Positions 57,028-64,000 of a stretch of 64,000 nucleotides of DNA are shown piece after piece. The DNA is from Tetrapyrgos nigripes. Taxonomy: Eukaryota > Basidiomycota > Agaricomycetes > Agaricales > Campanellaceae. A program made the position numbers and the translations under genes. The notes beneath the pieces were generated by a model. The model worked only from the letters and a program-made list of their open reading frames with translations, ran no database searches and was not told the DNA's origin. Within the stretch, counting starts at the first letter, position 1. Each line of letters starts with the position of its first letter. The stretch spans positions 1 through 64,000 of the forward strand of contig JAACJM010000234.1 in NCBI GenBank assembly GCA_013368315.1. The letters run 5' to 3'.

Positions 57028-58464
57028 AGTTTCCTCATTCCTTCCTCACGAATCTTGTTACGTAGTATTATCCTACATACTTCATAATCTATAGCTACAC
57101 TGCTTATCCGGTGTATTTTTTCTTTGCGCTCTCTCTCATTTTCTCTCCTTTCATCTTGCTTTCGTGTTTCGTCTTGGCTTTTGGCTTTTTTGCTCGCTTT
57201 TTGGGCGATAGGATACGTCTGGGCGCGTCGATACATATTTACTCTGTACAGCTTGTTAGCGGTCATTGACTGATCGTCTTTGACTTCATGTAGTACATGA
57301 TGTAGCTGTAGAGTCGATTGTTATAACTCGATAAGCTCGGGTTCTTGTGCCTGGTGGAACCGAGCGCCCCCGGCCGGAGCAGACACGCGAGTGGGCCAGC
57401 GATGCCATGACGCGTCCGTCACGCTTTTTGACGACATAGCTCAATCAGGCAATCGCCCCATCCTGCTTACGACAGTGTTTTTACGGGAGTGGGCTTCCCA
57501 CCCTCTATTCGGGTTGCGCGTTCTTTTCGGACCGTCCACCGCAAGGGTCTATCCCGCCGGGTCTACTCCCATCCCATCCCATCCTATCTATCCCTTCCTC
57601 CCATAAAGTCTCTAAAGCCCTGTATTTCTTATGTGTAGTAGCTACTTAACTTTACCGTACGAATACCACTTCTATGCAATATCCAGCTACAGCCTTGCTT
57701 ACAAAGAGACAAACAAACAACCACAAGTTGCGTCGATCCGCCACGCAAATTTGGTGATCATCCTCGATGCTCTCCTCCTTCTGCTCCTCCCTCTCCAATT
57801 TCCACCATCTTCTGTAGTGTCAACTTGATGGACCAACCAGGATGTTTCCTCTGGTTCACGCCATCTCTTTTTCCTGCTTCATCCAACAGCAACGGCATTT
57901 CAAAAAGACTGACGGCGAGTAGTGAATTTGTTTTGAAAATAGCTAATTTATCTTCTCTCTGACTTTTTAGACCAGCGAATGCACGCCGTCTGCTTCATTC
58001 CGCAGGCCACAATAGTCATTCGGAAGACAGACATTCAGAAGACTGGTCTCATTGGCAACAGCTCTCTTCCGTGTTTTGTTTACCTTCATCCGCTTTCAAA
58101 ATACCTTCTCAAAAGCAAAGGTGAGCAACGAAGTCCTTTTAAGGCAGGAAATTTACATTTCCTCGACTTTTTAGGTCAACTAATGGGCGCCATCCGCTTC
58201 ATTCCGCGGGTTACAACAGTCTTCTCACTGTACCCTACGATTTCAGCGGGCTCTACTTTTGCTGACAGACTTTTTTTTCCCAATCTCCGCCGCTCAGATC
58301 TTTCTGCATGGTTATAAGGACCTCTGGTCTTTGTTGTTCTTATCCTTCTTCCTTTGCATGACACTCAGACCCACCTCTCTCGCAGCTTCCCTTCTCACAA
58401 AACATCAAGTTTCCTTCTCATCCAACTCTTCTTGTTCATTTTCTTGCCCTCCCCTTTCTTGGTC
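57028..58464. other. Intergenic region
   Basis: No gene is supported. Two diverged copies of a segment ending CGCTTCATTCCGC(A/G)GG occur near 57,965-58,020 and 58,165-58,220, about 200 bp apart. Pyrimidine-rich DNA at 58,370-58,460 precedes the next gene. Confidence 0.45.
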
Positions 58465-60360
58465 ATGCCAGTTTCTGCAGAAGTTAATAGACGAGTCAAC
58501 TTACTGCGCTCGCTCAATGATGAACCTGGCAATATAATTTACGAGTATGATAAATCTATTGATGCTGGCAAGGTTTGGTACTAGTAAGTTTGCCATACTT
58601 CTCATCAGTGTTTGACCCACTCACTGATGATTTCTGTTTACCAGTCCAGCCACCCTCGAACAAGACCCCCAGACTGGCTGAGACATCATAGTTCCTATCT
58701 GTCCTGAAAAACTCCGTGCATTCTTTGAATCTCACCATATCCAGTATCCCTGTTGCCCATGTGCTGCGGACCCTGGACAACTGGACTACATCCCCATGAT
58801 TCTCGCCAAAGGCTCAGATCCAGATGGTCGGCTGTATGGAGAGTATTATTTTGGTTGTAGACGCTTCAGAACTGGGTGTCAATTCTTCAGTACGTGTTCA
58901 CTGTTCTCTTTTTCATTGTTTACTGATCCTCTTTCTATCTAGTTGCACCTCTTATGGCTCTGGTCGAAAAAGGTCTTGTGTTTCTAAAAACTGATTATCC
59001 AGGTAATTTGTCCTCTACCTCCATTGATTTTGACTTGCTTATCCTCTACTGTAGAAAGACGAAGTGGATATCCCCCGGCAATGGGTTCCTCACCTCTCAC
59101 TGCTCTACCATACTCGTTTATGTCCTCTCCATGATCCCTCACAGGCGCCCTTGGTGCCAGCCTTCCTGCTGCCCAGCACAAGTCATCGGTGGCCTCTACT
59201 CCCTCAAAATTTGAGTCTGTCCAGGACTGTTCTATCCAATTACCCACAGCCGCATCTACTCCCACCCCAGCTAGTGCCCGCTCTGTTGCGCAGATTCTGT
59301 CATCACCGGTGCTTGGCCCTGATCTTGGTCTCAGTCCTTCCTCTCAATGTCTGCCGACCATGAAGCCAGACATGTCCGCTAGATGCCAACAACATGCTGC
59401 TTCTCGCAGAACTGGAATTGAAAAATGGCGGGTGCAAGTTGAAGACCTGGATCCCTCCATGGATGCAGCAAATCATGGATCTTTCCAACTTGCAGAAGCT
59501 ATCAACGGAGCTCACTCCCCTCCTCATTCACGTACTTTTTCACCAGCCAGGCCATCTATCTCTCCCTTAAAGCTGCCAACCCCACCTCAGGGTCTCCCTC
59601 CAGCTCTAATTCAACATCATCAACCGTCTCGTTTGTCACATCTCACCCCTTTGGAGCGGAGTAGACTGCCTCAGCAACAGAGGGTGCAGCTGGGCATTAG
59701 TGGTGACAATCGAAACCAAGCGAGTTCTAAGCCTGACAGTAAGTATATTTATATCTCAGTGACACTCTTTTCATTTATCTTATATTCTTCACAGTTATAG
59801 TCATTGATGACAGCTCAGATGACGCTCGCCCCCAAAACAAAAGCGGAAAGTTGGTAAGTTTGGTCATTCCTGTCTTTCTTCTGCCTCTCATGCCCCTCTA
59901 CAGCACATGTCTCTGCTGCTTGTGAAAAATCCAAGACTACTGCATTTGAACCAGGTGAGATTTATTTGTACTCTATATGTCCACCATTGTTTCTCATTCA
60001 CATTTTGTGGTAGTGGCAGGTCCTTCAAGGCCCCCACTTGATCCCTTCTCTAGGCCTGCTGCGCATCCTCCTCCCCGTCCGCAGTACTATGGGTTACCGG
60101 CCAACATACGACCTCTGCATAGTTCTACCACTCAGCAGGTGGAAGGCAAAAAGATGATGGACGGTCTCTCTCGAGGTGTTGGGTACTCAGACGCCGAAGT
60201 CAATAGCTGCTATCGCAAATGCGGTGTCTGTGACAAAAACTTTTGGTATACCAAGATCCACAATCACCTAGATGTCTGTGGCAAAGACGGCAGTGGTGAT
60301 GATGATGATGATGCAGAAGGAGATACAGACACAAGCTCTGATGTTCAAATTCTTGACTAA
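58465..60360 (+). pseudogene. Zinc-finger protein with GRF-like and C2HC motifs
   Basis: Exons 58,465-58,583, 58,645-58,889, 58,943-59,002, 59,055-59,738, about 59,795-59,853, a small exon near 59,904-59,954 and about 59,994-60,360. The second exon encodes a Cys pattern (YPCCPC, GRLYGEYYFGC, TGCQFF) like a GRF zinc finger, a nucleic-acid-binding module. A long Ser/Pro-rich region follows, then VIVIDDSSDDA, a typical SUMO-interaction-like acidic patch. The last exon has CGVCDKNFWYTKIHNHLDVC, a C2HC finger. In-frame TGA codons at 58,679-58,681 and 59,132-59,134 interrupt it, so this copy looks inactivated. It is convergent with the DDE-like gene at 61,103. The exact function is unknown. Confidence 0.55.
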
Positions 60361-61102
60361 AGGGTTGGGTAGCGTATGTACAGTGATGGTGGTTAGTTCT
60401 CTTGGTGTTATATGTCTTTGGCCACTTTCGTTTAGGACACCTCTTTCTCAAGTACTCAGCCTGACTGTACTCCATAGTTTGGAATCAGTTTGAGTGTAGT
60501 ACACTTAGTTTATCTCAAGTAGTCATGCTGTAGTAGTTGCAGTCAACAGAATACATTCTTTCCAATGCTGCAAATTTTACGCACCACCACTTGGTCTTTC
60601 CCACCTCGTTCGCAGGTGAAGCTCCCCATCTTATCGGACAAAACTCCATCCCTCTGTCACTTTAAACACCTGCTTTCCTACAGTCCGAGGTTCCTCAGGC
60701 CACCACCTCTTCATCTCTGCCTCTATGATTGCTTCTGGTGGACATTTTGGAGGGGCTCTGCAGTGCGTTGTTCGTCATATCTCACCTAGTGTGTCTGACG
60801 GCTGTCATAGATATGGAGGATATGGCCGGCAGTCCTATTTTCACTTTCCTATATCATCTGCTTCACCGTCGTCCTCAAACACCACATCACCATTTGGGAG
60901 GGGCTCCACAGTGTGTTGTTCGTCATATCTTGCCTAGCATGTCTGACGGCTGTCATAGATATGGAGGATATGGCTAGCAGTCCTATTTTCACTTTCCTAT
61001 ATCATCTGCTTCACCGTTGTCCTCAAATATCACATCACGAAACTGGTACACTCTGAAGAACTCGTTATTGACAACAACATATACTAAACATGTACTAGAA
61101 TA
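60361..61102. repeat. 148-bp tandem duplication between convergent genes
   Basis: Copies 60,751-60,898 and 60,899-61,038 share GTTGTTCGTCATATCT and GTCATAGATATGGAGGATAT at a fixed 148-bp offset. The rest of the interval has no recognised gene. Confidence 0.8.
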
Positions 61103-64000
61103 TCATAATAGTAAATGAAGTTTGCCAGTACCTTTACGAAGCAAAGACATGTCTTTGCTGGCCTTCCATACTCGCTCATACTTAAGTCTAGCATTTGCAA
61201 CAGCTCTTGTAGCCCTCTCTCGATCCTGAACACTCCGTGTCCTATTCAGCTGACTGAATGCTCGGCCCAGTGTGTCTCTCACTTTCTTCAATAGTCCGTT
61301 CTGGGTCTTGATTTTGAGATCTTCACGTTCCAGCTTTGACTCCAGCTTGTGAGCTATGAGGTAACATTAGTTGCAAATGGTATAAGACTCGCCTCAGTGA
61401 CCTACCTTTTCGTAAACGACTAAGATTGGTACTGGAATATGCACGATTGAGAGGTCTGACTGTGACACCTGTTCGTTCAGATGTCTTTGACAATCATCAG
61501 TGATACTATCAATATATTATGAACAATTACAGACTCACTTCATGTTCTGCAATCTTGCGGTTATCATGGACTTGACCCTTCAAAGCCGCCTCAACAACAG
61601 AGCATTCTATACCTTCACGATAGGCATCCTGATGAGCACTTTCAACAGGATTGGTGGTAGCATCCCCAGCCTGCCAGACAGCCAAAGGAATCTTGCTCTT
61701 TCGCCAGCACATAGCCTCGAACGCAAACTTGCTGCTGATCTTATCACCAACCCAATCTGTAATTACATCAATGTCAGTCAATGTCTCAATAAGATGCAAA
61801 TGGAACACATGCCTATGCCAGCCTTGCCACCCTGCTGCTGAATGAATGACACTGTTCCATCCCAATCATAATGCTGAATACACATCAGAGTCTGCATGGC
61901 ATGTTTCACCTGTTCCGAAACAGAGGACTGGTCAATATTCCGGTGTATGTGGGTAATGCACAATCTGGTCAAACAGTGAAGGTGCTCATATGGAGTCAAT
62001 TCTGAAAGCTTCCGATTAGGTTCATAAAGGTCACGTCGGTCTGGACCCAGCTGCTGAGCCTGTTTACAAAGATAGAATCCAAGACCTATAGAAAGTGAGT
62101 ACAATAAGCGAACAGAAATTAACAAGTTTGTGATACTGACCTTTGGCCTGGCCTCGACCCTGGTCCAACGTCCATAACAAAATACCAGTCATATTTTCAG
62201 GACGTAGCGATAATGAATGAAGATGGCGGAATTTGATTGGGCACCCAGTATCATGCATGACAATATCATGGATCTTTTCGAAAACGAGACAGTGGGCCTC
62301 TGCGGACTCTCTGTTGAGAAAGGCCCTTGCAAAGACAATACCTGGTAGATAGGTAAGAGCAAGTCAATGAGATTAAACACAATGACTTACAGGCATCGTC
62401 TACCCGCCCTAGTAACTCAAACTCCATAAGACCTGCTACTCTTTTGAAGGAAATGTCACTCTGCACATAGGAGGCTTGTAGCAAAAGCTGACTTTGCTTA
62501 GGTGTCATAAAAATTGCAAGACGAAATAATTTTGAGGAGAGTGTTCCATCAGCAACCTCCACGTTGATAGAGTCTTCTCGAAGATTGTACTCTTCAACCA
62601 GTCATATATAATGTTGACTTGCCGGTATGTTCAAGTCTTGCTGCATCTTGAGGTGTATAAGACCTAGTGTAGATGTAGTTAAGTCCAAGTCGAATAAACA
62701 AGAGAGGCAACACTCACCATGCCAACCAGTTCCCTCTGGGAATGCAGAAGCTTGAGCCTGCTCAATGTATGAACGCAGATGCTCTGCGTTTGCGAGTGAA
62801 GGGTGAAGATCTGCGAAAGTCATCTCACCCAATCTTGACAGTGGAAATTTACGTTGCAAAAAGGACTGGGCCACTGGATGCCGAAAAAGACAACGGGGAG
62901 TCAGACCAGCGAGCTCAGTACCAAATGAATACAGCAACTGTAATATCTCGTCTCTCAATCTTGCTGGAGTTTTGGACAGAGTAGGAATAGGATGCGAATG
63001 GATGCCCGAGCAAACAATAAGTACTCTGGGACAGCATTGATGATACTGAGGGAGTGGCTCATAGACATGAAATCTACAAGAACACTGCAAAGAAATCATT
63101 TCAGACATCAGCATTGTTCCTGAAGGAGATCTGTGCTGGTAAACTGTAGGCGAGTTAGTGTGAAATCTGAAAGTTGAATCTCGATTCAACACACACCACA
63201 ATTGACCCTCTGGCTACTGCCGGATTGTATATTGGTACATGGTGAAAGTGGCCCATATCCTGCTGATCGCGCCTCTTCCTCATAGATTGATATGTTTTCA
63301 ACATCGTTTTGGAAGAGAGCCATTAGGTACAGCTGGTGAACAGCTCCACGAGAGATGGTGAAGTCGACAAGATGATTCCGTGATGTCTGCGGATGATAGT
63401 GCTCGCAGCTAAGAAAATATCATCAATAAACCCCAAATGCACAAATAACAGGAAACACACCGGAGATACAGCTCACCGCTGTTCGTGAAATGTAGCTGCA
63501 CTCGTCCTTGGCAAGTGGGTCTCCCCATATTTCCGCGCTTGGCCTTGGTTGGGCTACGATGGATCTTCTCCCATTCCGCCTGCTCGGCTTGAGTAAAGTA
63601 CATGGCCTCCTGTAAACTCGCCATGCATCCCTTGTCTCGTACTGATGCCCAATATGCAAGCGTCTTCTCAAGTACATCACGAGAAGGGTTGGATTTGTGT
63701 TGATAGCGCTGATACGTCAACTGGATCTCCAATTCGTCCCGAGTAGCTAGGGTGTGACCGGAAAGACTGTACTTCGTGTCCAGGAAAGGACAGACCTTTA
63801 CACCTTGACCTGAAATGCATGTTCATTAGTCTGCTTGAAGAATAGGTATAAAAATTACATGTAGAGGATGATTTCCGACACAAAACTTTCTCTCCATTGA
63901 TATCAAGCAGTACTTCACATGTCTGATTGACTGCGCCTCTGGGGGATCCAAGAGAATAAGCAACGTTGTCTATAGGATTGGACCAATTGTTGATATCAAT
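61103..64000 (-). CDS. Putative DDE transposase-like protein, multi-exon (5'-partial)
   Basis: The minus-strand gene enters from the right edge (YSLGSPRGAVNQTCEVLLD) and runs through about nine exons with 45-60-bp introns. The first boundary is exon 63,859-64,000, intron 63,810-63,858. Cys/His clusters (LQCSCRFHVYEP, then CPRVLIVCSGIHSHP) suggest an N-terminal zinc-binding domain. Downstream come SDISFKRVAG (about 62,436-62,460), LDQGRGQAKGLG (about 62,090-62,170 across an intron), RLCITHIHRNI (about 61,934-61,966) and TNPVESAHQDAYREG (about 61,615-61,655). The order D, D, C/H, E recalls MULE-like DDE cores. The C-terminus (KLEREDLKIKTQNGLLKKVRD) is coiled coil. I recognise the pattern from unnamed Agaricomycete proteins; catalytic roles are inferred. 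Confidence 0.6.

Overview
The window looks like repeat-rich DNA from an Agaricomycete (mushroom-forming basidiomycete). Coding genes have 40-95 bp GT-AG introns. The families seen (AA9 polysaccharide monooxygenase, DUF6698, Plavaka-type transposase, fungal Helitron, PIF/Harbinger, Tc1, chromovirus Gypsy, Copia and an APE-type non-LTR retrotransposon) fit that lineage. No RNA genes or CRISPR arrays were seen. All calls come from reading the sequence; no database search was run.

Layout. 1-892 holds the 3' exons of a WD40-repeat gene. 893-10,400 is mostly non-coding and holds small inverted-repeat elements, among them a 663-bp TA-flanked MITE (7439-8101) and several short-motif clusters. 10,424-11,559 is an unrecognised multi-exon gene. 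12,456-18,703 is a decayed Helitron whose C-terminus is cut by a PIF/Harbinger element (about 18,704-20,770). 21,045-21,740 is LTR-like. 21,809-23,075 (minus) encodes the N-terminal part of a Plavaka-type transposase, divergent from a DUF6698 gene that starts at 23,285.

The centre is a nested stack. The DUF6698 gene is split by a Copia element (24,302-42,033; 272-bp LTRs, target duplication AAGAT/AAGAC), and its reading frame resumes at 42,034. The Copia RNase H is itself split by an 11.25-kb element with about 190-bp terminal inverted repeats and a TA duplication (30,234-41,485). That element contains a Tc1 transposon (30,414-31,669), a minus-strand LINE (about 31,774-38,460), a 239-bp tandem repeat and gene fragments. 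Downstream is a minus-strand chromodomain Gypsy element (43,216-49,211; 5-bp duplication GCTTT) carrying a CACTA-like MITE.

The right part is more genic: a membrane surface-protein gene with tandemly repeated exon-intron units (51,801-53,666), an AA9 LPMO gene with two frameshifts (55,456-57,027), a zinc-finger gene with GRF-like and C2HC motifs (58,465-60,360), and convergent to it a large multi-exon gene resembling a DDE transposase (61,103 to beyond 64,000).

Most transposon reading frames are broken by TGA codons where Arg (CGA) or Trp is expected, and catalytic Asp residues are replaced by Asn next to a C. Both fit CpG-to-TpG decay of methylated repeats.
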